This document shows positions 1-5,680 of a stretch of 6,126 bases of DNA, in pieces (within the stretch, counting starts at the first letter, position 1; every line of letters starts with the position of its first letter). Made by a program: the position numbers and the translations under genes. Below the pieces are notes generated by a model. The model made no database searches and was not told the origin of the DNA. It saw only the letters and a list, made by a program, of their open reading frames with translations. Source of the stretch: Euryarchaeota archaeon UBA10 (GTDB lineage Archaea > Thermoplasmatota > Poseidoniia > Poseidoniales > Poseidoniaceae); assembly GCA_002498185.1 (NCBI GenBank), contig DAGO01000090.1:15938-22063 (forward strand), given 5' to 3'.

Positions 1-564
1 GCAATCAAAAACGGTGTTGAAGAGGTATCGCAAGAATGGTTGATCACTGATTTACGTCAAGCCCAATGGAAGAAGTGGAAGGATGCGAAATCAAGACCTG
101 GTTCGACGGATGAAGATGATGAGGCTATACTTGACCACGATGGCGAAGGGATGGGAACTGTCGGTGCAGTTGCCATAGATTCGAAGGGCGTTCTTGCCGC
201 TGCAACAAGCACAGGTGGGATGACTGGAAAACCGGATGGAAGAATCGGAGATACCCCTATTATTGGCGCTGGAACTTGGGCGGACAACAGAGTTGCAGTT
301 TCATGTACTGGTGTTGGTGAAGCCTTCATCAGAACTTGTGCGGCGCACGAAGTCGCTACTAGAGTAAAAGCGGGAGATTCCCTTGCAGATGCCTGTGGAA
401 ATATGCTCGATATGGTTGCACCACTCGGTGGTAGAGGCGGAGTCATAGCCATCGATTCGAAAGGCAATATCGCCATCCCATTTCAGACAATGCTGATGTA
501 TCGAGGCTATTGGAAAAATGGAGAAGTCATGACTGGAATAGGGCCAGATCTATCTTCGCATTGA
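1..564 (+). CDS. Isoaspartyl peptidase / plant-type L-asparaginase (Ntn hydrolase, peptidase T2 type), 3' part
   Basis: Family members remove beta-aspartyl (isoaspartyl) residues from peptides and hydrolyse L-asparagine in the cytoplasm. They are made as a proenzyme that cuts itself before a threonine, which then becomes the N-terminal nucleophile of the beta subunit. The frame is open to the window edge, so the start and most of the alpha subunit are missing; 187 residues are visible. The autocleavage site reads GTVGAVA, with the Thr codon at 157-159 (visible residue 53). It is followed by TSTGGMT, then GRIGDTP with the Arg and Asp that bind the substrate carboxylate and amine in this family, then SCTGVGEAFIR with the Thr-Gly of the oxyanion and substrate pocket. 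All key residues are present, so the enzyme should be active. The charged, Asp/Glu-rich stretch before the nucleophile is the usual variable linker. The 3' end overlaps the convergent sulfotransferase by 15 bp. Substrate preference (asparagine or isoaspartyl peptide) cannot be read from the sequence. Confidence 0.93.
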   Translation, partial: AIKNGVEEVSQEWLITDLRQAQWKKWKDAKSRPGSTDEDDEAILDHDGEGMGTVGAVAIDSKGVLAAATSTGGMTGKPDGRIGDTPIIGAGTWADNRVAVSCTGVGEAFIRTCAAHEVATRVKAGDSLADACGNMLDMVAPLGGRGGVIAIDSKGNIAIPFQTMLMYRGYWKNGEVMTGIGPDLSSH

Positions 565-1266
565 GTTGTAAATCTCTAGGTCACTTTGGTTGGACTCTTC
601 GATTTTTAATTCGCTAGGGGGCTGGAATTTCTTTTTCTTCAGATAATTGAACAATCTGAACCACCTAAGTTTTGCAAACAGAATCATCGCTCTCTTTGAG
701 TCTCCAAATGTAGGATGGGTTGTGTCGCTTTCCTTTGACCAGCCGAGCTCGTCTAAGGCTTCCATGCCATCTTCAGCGACGATTACATGATCAAATAATT
801 CGAGGTTGGATTTCGCTTTATTGGAGTCTAATTCTCCGCGCGCGAAAATTTTGGTATAGTATTCATGAGATGAGTGAAGGTGGCCTTCTGCTAGATATTC
901 CTGATATGATGCGGCTTTAGTCCACATCCAGTAGTGATCGTAATTGTAATTTGAAACTAATCTCTTGATTGGGTGTCTAAGGCACGTTAACATGGTAACT
1001 CTCTCGTCCTTGGCCAGAGTTTCGTAATCTGGCCCGCCCCATTCACATGCGACAAATGTAACCGCTTTCTCTTCACATTCGTCTATGAATGATGTCAACT
1101 CATTAGAGTTCATTTTCCACAAAGGAATTACCTCGCCATTATTGAGTGGGTTTCCATTCTCATGGTTTGGCCAAAATGTCTCGCCGTTGGCCATCGCCCG
1201 TCTAATCACATAAGTCCCTGCTGCTTTGTGCAGATGCTGGAACCATACGAGACGGTAAGCGGCCAT
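550..1266 (-). CDS. Small sulfotransferase (Sulfotransfer_2-like, PAPS-dependent)
   Basis: This is a 238-residue single-domain protein with no signal peptide or obvious membrane segment. Residues 11-20 (HLHKAAGTYV), right after a first beta strand, match the 5'-phosphosulfate-binding loop seen as H-x-PKTGGT in carbohydrate sulfotransferases, with Lys14 the expected catalytic lysine. Residues 96-107 (LRHPIKRLVSNY) match the 3'-phosphate-binding motif LRDPxxRxxSxY, with Arg97 and Ser105 as PAPS contacts. The C-terminal NQSDLEIYNSM resembles the N-x-x-D-x-x-LY end of the heparan-sulfate 2-O type family. It probably moves sulfate from PAPS to a glycan, lipid or small molecule; the acceptor is unknown. 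The ATG at 1266 is preceded by AGGT about 4 nt upstream, a weak ribosome site, and a better AGGTGA lies farther up. It converges on the asparaginase gene and is divergent from fumarase, so it appears to be transcribed alone. No glycosyltransferase or PAPS-synthesis gene is in the window to hint at the acceptor. Confidence 0.8.
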   Translation of the reverse strand: MAAYRLVWFQHLHKAAGTYVIRRAMANGETFWPNHENGNPLNNGEVIPLWKMNSNELTSFIDECEEKAVTFVACEWGGPDYETLAKDERVTMLTCLRHPIKRLVSNYNYDHYWMWTKAASYQEYLAEGHLHSSHEYYTKIFARGELDSNKAKSNLELFDHVIVAEDGMEALDELGWSKESDTTHPTFGDSKRAMILFAKLRWFRLFNYLKKKKFQPPSELKIEESNQSDLEIYNSMRR

Positions 1267-1317
1267 TATTACCTGCTCGAGATTCTCACCTTTGACGCTT
1301 ACTAGAGGGAAAGGGAC

Positions 1318-2736
1318 ATGGACGGTCGGCTATGCCGTAGGTACATGGGAGAGGTACGAATTGAAGCAGACACCATGGGCGAGCTTGAAGTTCCCGCTGA
1401 CCGATACTACGGATGTCAGACCGCTAGGTCCCTAATCAACTTCGATATTGGAGATGACAAAATGCCAAGAGGTGTCATACGCGCCTTTGGCATACTAAAA
1501 CAAGCTGCTGCGAAGGTTAATTCTGATTTAGGACAATTAGATGGAAAGGTTGCAAAACTCATTATTTCTGCTGCTGAAGAAGTAATCAATGGTGAACTGG
1601 ATGACCATTTTCCGCTGAGGGTTTGGCAAACAGGTTCCGGTACTCAATCTAACATGAATACCAATGAAGTCATTGCAAATAGGGCTATTGAGATGGCTGG
1701 CGGAGTTCTTGGTTCTAAGTCACCAGTCCATCCAAATGACCACGTGAATCGTGCCCAGTCATCGAATGATACTTTCCCTACAGCTATGCACATTGCAAGC
1801 GCTGAAGCGATTACTAGCGAACTAATCCCTAGTTTGGTTCTACTAAGAGATGCTCTTGCAAGCAAGTCAGATGAATGGTCGGATATTGTAAAAATAGGCA
1901 GGACGCATCTAATGGATGCTGTACCTCTCACACTGGGGCAAGAAGCGAGTGGATGGGTTGCACAATTAGACGCAGACATACGAAGAATTGAGTTTGCTTT
2001 GGAAGACTTACATGAGTTAGCATTAGGTGGAACAGCAGTCGGAACCGGTTTGAACACCCATCCAGAATTCGCAAATCGTGTTGCATCTGCAATCGCGTTG
2101 AAAACCAATCTTCCATTCGTTTCAGCACCGAATAAGTTCTCGCAATTAGCAGCACACGATGCGATTGTTGCTGCAAGTGGAGCACTGAACACATTGGCGG
2201 TAAGTCTGATGAAAATTGCCAACGACATTAGGTGGCTAGGTTCAGGGCCAAGGTGTGGATTGCAAGAACTCTCACTACCAGCAAATGAGCCTGGGTCATC
2301 TATTATGCCGGGTAAAGTCAACCCAACTCAATCAGAAGCGATGACTATGGTTTGTTGCCAAGTAATGGGTAACCACACCGCAATAACAGTAGGTGGGAGT
2401 CAAGGAAATTTCGAATTAAATGTATTCAAGCCTATGATGATTCACAACTTACTGCACAGTGTAAGGATTCTGTCTGACTCAATGAGAGCATTCAGAACAA
2501 AATGTGTTGAAGGGATCGAACCCAATGAAGGAATGATCAAGAATCATCTGGAAAATTCACTGATGTTAGTAACAGCATTGAACAATCATATCGGTTATGA
2601 CAAAGCTGCAAAGATTGCCAAAAAGGCTCACGAAGAAGGTACTACTCTCAGAGAGGCCGCTCTTGAACTAGGCTATCTAAGCAATGAAGAGTTTGACCAG
2701 TGGGTTAGACCAGAGGAAATGACTGGCTCAAATTAA
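1318..2736 (+). CDS. fumC: Fumarate hydratase class II (FumC type)
   Basis: This enzyme interconverts fumarate and (S)-malate in the TCA cycle. It is a cytoplasmic, iron-independent homotetramer of the aspartase/fumarase superfamily. With 472 residues it is full length. Visible active-site blocks are GSGTQSNMN (106-114), SSND (148-151), GRTHLMDA (194-201, catalytic-base region TH at 196-197) and the superfamily signature GSSIMPGKVNP (326-336), with the SS-loop Ser327, Lys333, Asn335 and downstream Glu340. The TH plus GSSIMPGKVNPTQ pattern fits fumarase rather than aspartase or argininosuccinate lyase. Start choice: ATG 1318 has a GAGGG ribosome-site-like sequence about 9 nt upstream (1305-1309). 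However, Met10 (ATG at 1345) lines up exactly with the start of E. coli FumC as I recall it, and also has AGGT close upstream. The first nine residues may therefore be untranslated or a short extension. The gene stands alone; a 6-bp hairpin overlaps its stop codon. Confidence 0.97.
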   Translation: MDGRLCRRYMGEVRIEADTMGELEVPADRYYGCQTARSLINFDIGDDKMPRGVIRAFGILKQAAAKVNSDLGQLDGKVAKLIISAAEEVINGELDDHFPLRVWQTGSGTQSNMNTNEVIANRAIEMAGGVLGSKSPVHPNDHVNRAQSSNDTFPTAMHIASAEAITSELIPSLVLLRDALASKSDEWSDIVKIGRTHLMDAVPLTLGQEASGWVAQLDADIRRIEFALEDLHELALGGTAVGTGLNTHPEFANRVASAIALKTNLPFVSAPNKFSQLAAHDAIVAASGALNTLAVSLMKIANDIRWLGSGPRCGLQELSLPANEPGSSIMPGKVNPTQSEAMTMVCCQVMGNHTAITVGGSQGNFELNVFKPMMIHNLLHSVRILSDSMRAFRTKCVEGIEPNEGMIKNHLENSLMLVTALNNHIGYDKAAKIAKKAHEEGTTLREAALELGYLSNEEFDQWVRPEEMTGSN

Positions 2737-2755
2737 CCACCAAGCAAAAGTGGTT
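2735..2755 (+). terminator. Possible hairpin at the end of fumarase
   Basis: A 6-bp inverted repeat (AACCAC at 2735-2740, GTGGTT at 2750-2755) with a 9-nt loop starts within the fumarase stop codon. No T run follows on the plus strand, so this is at best a weak transcript end. It also sits just beyond the oligo-U end of the convergent minus-strand RNA. Confidence 0.25.
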
Positions 2756-2763
2756 GTAAGATG

Positions 2764-2769
2764 AAAAAA
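2764..2769 (-). terminator. Oligo-U terminator of the candidate RNA
   Basis: Six consecutive T on the minus strand lie about 65 nt after the last long stem (2835-2880). Archaeal transcription typically ends at such T runs, with or without a hairpin. It is placed so that the RNA ends before running antisense into the fumarase gene, whose stop is at 2736. Confidence 0.5.
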
Positions 2770-2834
2770 GACCCTTAACAGTCATAAGCGGAACGCACTG
2801 GCACCCGTTTACCTGTGAGAGCAGGATGGGAGAA

Positions 2835-3199
2835 CTGGCAAGGGGGTTTCATCCGGGTGGGATATCCGCCCCCTTGCCAGCCTCCGCTGGTGGCTGCCGG
2901 GTCGTCGTCACCTTCGTCTACTCCGAAGAGTATCTTCCAGATCGTTGACGCCTTGTTGCCAAGACGCCTTCTTCCCAGCGGCCGGGTTTCTGTTCACCTT
3001 CCACCGAAGTGGTTAGCTCCCAGGGTGGTATCGATTTGTGCATCCCGAAGGTTGCCTTCTTCTCTACCGGTTGCCGTTTCTCGCATTTACACCGAGGTGT
3101 TCCTGTTTGATCCGGCGTGTCGTCCGTTTCCTGAAGCGAGCTTCAGATTCGGTTTCGACGTGGAGGTCCGTTTCCACCTGCTTCCGAAGAAGCAGGTGG
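2835..3199 (-). other. 3' domain of the candidate RNA: long stems
   Basis: Minus order: 3199-3174, a perfect 11-bp stem capped by UUCG. 3146-3131, a perfect 6-bp stem with CUCG (a seventh U-G pair is possible). 3100-3089, a 4-bp stem with CUCG. 3055-3040, UUCG-capped with one A-A mismatch. 3012-3001, 4 bp with UUCG. 2968-2947, 9 pairs including two G-U pairs, with GNRA loop GCAA. 2932-2919, 5 bp with UUCG. 2880-2835, a perfect 12-bp stem (CTGGCAAGGGGG with its complement) enclosing a 22-nt loop that can form a small inner hairpin. The 2968-2947 stem is the clearest strand evidence, because on the plus strand it would have two A-C mismatches. Confidence 0.7.
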
Positions 3200-3234
3200 C
3201 GCGGTTACCGTCCGTGGCGTCCGTTTTCAGTTCT

Positions 3235-3427
3235 GCTTCCCGAAGGTCGCTTTCCTGGCTCGGTTTCGCCGTGCCGTTATTTGTGACAGAGGTTGTCCCG
3301 AAGAACTGTTACTGCCACTCCTACCGGCGATGCACAGTCATTGGTACTTCTGCAACTAGGTTGCAGCCCTCCCTGTACCACACTTCCCGAAGGTTGTGTG
3401 GTTGACTCTTTGCCGAAGCTCGGAGTC
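3235..3427 (-). other. Central domain of the candidate RNA: UUCG hairpins with purine internal loops
   Basis: Hairpins in minus order: 3427-3404 (GACTC/GAGTC outer stem, three-pair purine-rich mismatch, GC/GC, UUCG loop). 3402-3377 (7 outer pairs, two A-A mismatches, CC/GG, UUCG). 3366-3350 region (CTGCAAC/GTTGCAG, 7 perfect pairs with a 3-nt loop). 3275-3257 (GGC, A-A mismatch, CGG, loop CGAAA). 3250-3235 (GC, A-A and G-A mismatches, CC/GG, UUCG). Three of these share one design: a UUCG-capped 2-bp helix above an A-A or G-A internal loop. Confidence 0.65.
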
Positions 3428-3447
3428 ATCCTGCGGGCGGGGGAACT

Positions 3448-3598
3448 TACGGTCTCCGAAAAGTCCGTATCTTCCCTGGCGCCTCACTAACTCTGTCTCC
3501 AGAGTTCGTGACCAACACTTTGCTCGGTTTGAGCAGGCCGGTTGGCAAGGGTCCCGGAGGCTTTCCGAGGAAGTCCTCCACCACTCCTTGTGGAGCGG
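3448..3598 (-). other. 5' domain of the candidate RNA: hairpin series
   Basis: In minus-strand order: (1) 3598-3581, a 7-bp stem including a G-U pair with an ACAA loop. (2) 3579-3556, five base pairs, a two-pair mismatch, then three base pairs capped by CUCG. (3) 3535-3521, a 5-bp stem TGCTC/GAGCA with loop AAACC. (4) 3506-3489, a 7-bp stem AACTCTG/CAGAGTT capped by the GNRA loop GAGA. (5) 3469-3448, a stem TACGG/CCGTA, an A-A mismatch, then three pairs ending in U-G and capped by UUCG. The last two support the minus strand, because their loops or wobble pairs are not stable types on the plus strand. Confidence 0.65.
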
Positions 3599-3600
3599 CA

Positions 3601-3724
3601 CTTTTCCCTTGTGGGGAGGAGGCAAATAAACTTTACGCTTATTTTGACCATTTTCCACCGGAAATGGAGGGTTGCAAGCAATATTTCCACTGCTTCCGAT
3701 GGAGATTTTGTGCAATAAATAACA
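3601..3724. other. Spacer between WD40-like gene and candidate RNA
   Basis: AT-rich spacer containing the TATA-like element described separately. It also holds an inverted repeat at 3648-3667 (CCATTT and CC pairing with GG and AAATGG, one bulged T, 3-nt loop), which could end transcripts of the WD40-like cluster before the RNA promoter. No T run follows that hairpin directly, so its role is uncertain. No coding sequence is seen. Confidence 0.35.
3624..3637 (-). promoter_or_regulatory. TATA-like element upstream of the candidate RNA
   Basis: On the minus strand this reads GTAAAGTTTATTTG: a purine-rich, BRE-like GTAAAG followed by a TATA-box-like TTTATTT. Archaeal transcription normally begins about 25 nt after the TATA centre, which would be near position 3600-3603. 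The first stable hairpin of the RNA begins at 3598, so element and structure agree in position. It lies about 90 bp beyond the stop of the WD40-like gene on the same strand. Confidence 0.45.
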
Positions 3725-4747
3725 TTATTTTCGCAAAGATCTGAGCTTTGCTGCAAGTACAGAATTTTTACTATTTTCTTCGCTTTTTTCCTGTTTTGAG
3801 CGACGTTCGAATAACTTCCTTTCCCACACCAAAATTTGTCCATCGTCAAATCCAAAAGCGATTCGATTTTCTGAAAAATCAGAAACCCTTGGACGGCTAG
3901 TTTCGGTTGAAACCACCAGTTCGCCCGAACTAGCCCTCACTTCCAGATGGCCGCAAATAGAATCCCATCGCCCACACCAATGCATATCATCGAATCCTGC
4001 GACCTGAGTTGTAACTTGTGGCCCACTAGCTGTCCAAATCTGTTCTGAGTTTGAAGTTCTAGCGATTAGGTCCCCGTTATCCAATGCAGCAACGAAGCCC
4101 TGCTCGATGCAGATTAGAGATCCAATTGAAGTGGATTCTTTGCATATTTCATCACCTTTGAATGATGATACTGTTCCGTCTGCATGGCCGAACAAAATAT
4201 TCTCTCGCCCTGACAGACCACACATGACCGGTGAATCGCTAGGCAATTCTCTGTGTTCACCGTCAACCAATAGTCCGCATTTTGGACGACCAAGTGCCAA
4301 AATTAGATTTTCATCTGAATGCAAAAACCATGGTCTTTCATCCATACGTGTAACTTCAATCAATTCCCCATCAAGTGAAAATTGCCATAACGCGCTTTCC
4401 ATAAAATCCCCATGCTCGATATCATAAACGCTAGATGTTGCAATGACCTTGTCATCATGGAATGCAAGTAAATCGGCAGAACCTTCCAGTGCATTACTCC
4501 AAAGAATGTCACCCGATTTTACGCATGCAATGTGCAGGCCAGAAGTGACTACTACCAATTCACCAATTCGAAGGATTGCCTCAATTCTGTCCTCGCATTG
4601 GGCTGACCAAAGAATGTCACCATCGCCGTTCCACATCTTGAGAGAACCATCCCAGCCCCCCGCAATTATCGAGTCTTCTTGTAAGTCGATGGAACTGACT
4701 GGCTGGCCTAAATCTCGAATCATCCAGGCCGCCTGAATCAAATCCAT
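3725..4747 (-). CDS. WD40/PQQ-like beta-propeller protein
   Basis: A 340-residue protein made almost entirely of repeated four-strand blades. The clearest blades are residues 17-49, ending with the WD-type GGWDGSLKMWN followed by GDILW, and 290-310, with FDDGQILVWER. Further degenerate units fall near 54-84 (KSGDILW), 90-134, 138-168, 175-203, 208-240 and 246-281, about seven or eight blades in all. There is no signal peptide or membrane segment, so it is probably cytoplasmic. The C-terminal 30 residues are highly charged (Lys/Arg/Glu) and likely unstructured or a contact tail. Propellers of this type serve as protein-binding platforms; no catalytic motif is visible. It is the last gene of a minus-strand cluster, 39 bp after the membrane protein, suggesting co-transcription. 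There is no clear ribosome site before the ATG at 4747; Met9 is an alternative start, but the first eight residues fit a leading strand. The specific partner is unknown. Confidence 0.75.
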   Translation of the reverse strand: MDLIQAAWMIRDLGQPVSSIDLQEDSIIAGGWDGSLKMWNGDGDILWSAQCEDRIEAILRIGELVVVTSGLHIACVKSGDILWSNALEGSADLLAFHDDKVIATSSVYDIEHGDFMESALWQFSLDGELIEVTRMDERPWFLHSDENLILALGRPKCGLLVDGEHRELPSDSPVMCGLSGRENILFGHADGTVSSFKGDEICKESTSIGSLICIEQGFVAALDNGDLIARTSNSEQIWTASGPQVTTQVAGFDDMHWCGRWDSICGHLEVRASSGELVVSTETSRPRVSDFSENRIAFGFDDGQILVWERKLFERRSKQEKSEENSKNSVLAAKLRSLRK

Positions 4748-4786
4748 AGTAGGCCTAAACCGGATTGAGTCAATAGGATGTCGGCT

Positions 4787-5659
4787 TCAAGCGTCGAGAA
4801 TAATCGTCTTGCGAGGTACGGTGAATGTCAGGGCGAATGCCATTACTGAGAACAAGCAGGCACTATAGTAGTGCCCGGCAGTAAAGAATACCAGAACACA
4901 AGAGGTCTGAATCATTCCCCTGGAGCCTTTCTTGATTCCAAAGAATGCGAAACCCGCAGAGATTAGTGCTAATCCAATCATTGCCCAACCAACCATGATG
5001 TAGAATCCAGCTGCTGATTCATCGAGCAGAGGGAATTCCATTTGCTCATCGAAGTAACTTATTGTCCTCACACAAGAGCCGTCTGCGTAGTTTCCTTTAC
5101 ACTCAACTTCAGAAAATTCGGCGGTTTCTGGAACATCGATATCGATGGTTGTAAAACCTGTTTTCTCAAAGAATGAGGGTGGGTTCAAGATCAATCTATG
5201 CCTAACAGCATCATGTTTACCATCGTCATTATGGCGTTTAATTTCCATAGAAGTTAGACCCGGAGTTGCACCTGTGAATTCGAAATAGCCGTTTTCATCA
5301 GTCACGGTTTCTAATGGAACATCGATAATCCCGTCAGCGGTTTTGTGCTCTAGTAATACTGTTGCATTTACCAGTGGCTCGCCGCCAGAAGTAATTGTAC
5401 CAGAAAATTCAGCAGAATCGTGAGGTGCTCCTTGTGCCATTCCGTTTATCCACTCGTGTGGACGTACCAATCCAGATTCCGGATTAATGAAATCTAAACC
5501 ATTAGCGAATCCAAGAGCGCAAATTACGAAAACGAAAATCCCAATCATACGTAAAACTGGATGCCCGTCCTCGCTTTTTACTTCGAAAGCGATGCCGCTT
5601 GATTGGAAGACCGGCTCTTCTTCGGGAAGAGAAGGCACATCCTCAAGCAGTTCGGACAT
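4787..5659 (-). CDS. Four-TM membrane protein with carboxypeptidase-regulatory-like domain
   Basis: A 290-residue protein. Residues 1-35 are acidic and cytoplasmic in appearance. TM1 is near 36-55 (hydrophobic, RMIGIFVFVICALGFANG). Residues about 85-145 form a carboxypeptidase regulatory-like / Cna-B-like beta sandwich, recognised by SGTITSGGEPLVNATVLLEHK followed by TDENGYFEFTGATPG. Residues 160-210 carry two cysteines (187 and 196) that could form a disulfide outside the cell. Three hydrophobic helices follow at about 217-241, 249-263 and 264-281. The topology suggests the beta domain is extracytoplasmic, between TM1 and TM2. Such domains usually act in surface binding or stability; no enzyme motif is seen. 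The ATG at 5659 has AGGA 6 nt upstream. It lies 21 bp after the HflX-like gene and 39 bp before the WD40-like gene, consistent with one transcription unit. I do not recognise a named family for the whole protein. Confidence 0.75.
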   Translation of the reverse strand: MSELLEDVPSLPEEEPVFQSSGIAFEVKSEDGHPVLRMIGIFVFVICALGFANGLDFINPESGLVRPHEWINGMAQGAPHDSAEFSGTITSGGEPLVNATVLLEHKTADGIIDVPLETVTDENGYFEFTGATPGLTSMEIKRHNDDGKHDAVRHRLILNPPSFFEKTGFTTIDIDVPETAEFSEVECKGNYADGSCVRTISYFDEQMEFPLLDESAAGFYIMVGWAMIGLALISAGFAFFGIKKGSRGMIQTSCVLVFFTAGHYYSACLFSVMAFALTFTVPRKTIILDA

Positions 5660-5680
5660 GTTTAGTCCTAAGTGGCAGTC

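Larger units (their letters stand above)
2764..3600 (-). ncRNA. Candidate large structured noncoding RNA, about 840 nt, unrecognised family
   Basis: This stretch is clearly GC-richer than its neighbours and has no credible protein in any frame, but it is filled with nested hairpins. Strand: on the minus strand at least eight stems are capped by UUCG (most closed by C-G) and three by CUCG (YNMG class). Two further stems carry GNRA loops: GCAA at 2956-2959 and GAGA at 3496-3499. Several stems (2947-2968, 3448-3469, 3581-3598) contain G-U pairs that would be A-C mismatches on the plus strand. One stem (3556-3579) pairs slightly better on plus. Ends: a TATA-like element at 3624-3631 would place the 5' end near 3600, right where the first hairpin begins, and six consecutive U at 2769-2764 mark a likely 3' end. 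I see no RNase P, SRP, rRNA, tmRNA or intron signatures. Function is unknown. Size and complexity resemble the large bacterial RNAs (OLE, GOLLD, ROOL), but no relationship is claimed. Confidence 0.72.

Noticed and set aside
1644..2321. Long minus-strand open frame opposite fumarase
   Set aside because: It is the antisense shadow of a strongly recognised fumarase gene.
2815..3405. A 196-residue plus-strand open frame across the intergenic region
   Set aside because: The composition (rich in Pro, Ser, Arg, Cys with no domain pattern) is what hairpin-rich GC sequence gives by chance, and there is no plausible ribosome site or known motif. The hairpin structure explains the sequence better.
2835..3427. 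CRISPR array or tandem repeat, suggested by repeated CCGAAG
   Set aside because: The repeated hexamer is only the loop and closing pair of different hairpins. Stem sequences and spacing differ, so there is no direct repeat with unique spacers.
2764..3600. RNase P RNA, SRP RNA, rRNA fragment, or group I/II intron
   Set aside because: I looked for the RNase P core (GAGGAAAGTCC and ACAGAA-type), the SRP GGAAG loop region, known rRNA landmarks and a domain V-like hairpin, and found none. The length also does not fit RNase P or SRP. A covariance-model search would be more sensitive than reading by eye.
3356..3855. Overlapping minus-strand open frames of about 120 residues near the RNA 5' end
   Set aside because: They run across the end of the WD40-like gene, the spacer and the hairpin region, with low-complexity, motif-free translations.
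4107..4736. Plus-strand open frames opposite the WD40-like gene
   Set aside because: They are shadows of the propeller gene, whose repeated blades are clear on the minus strand.
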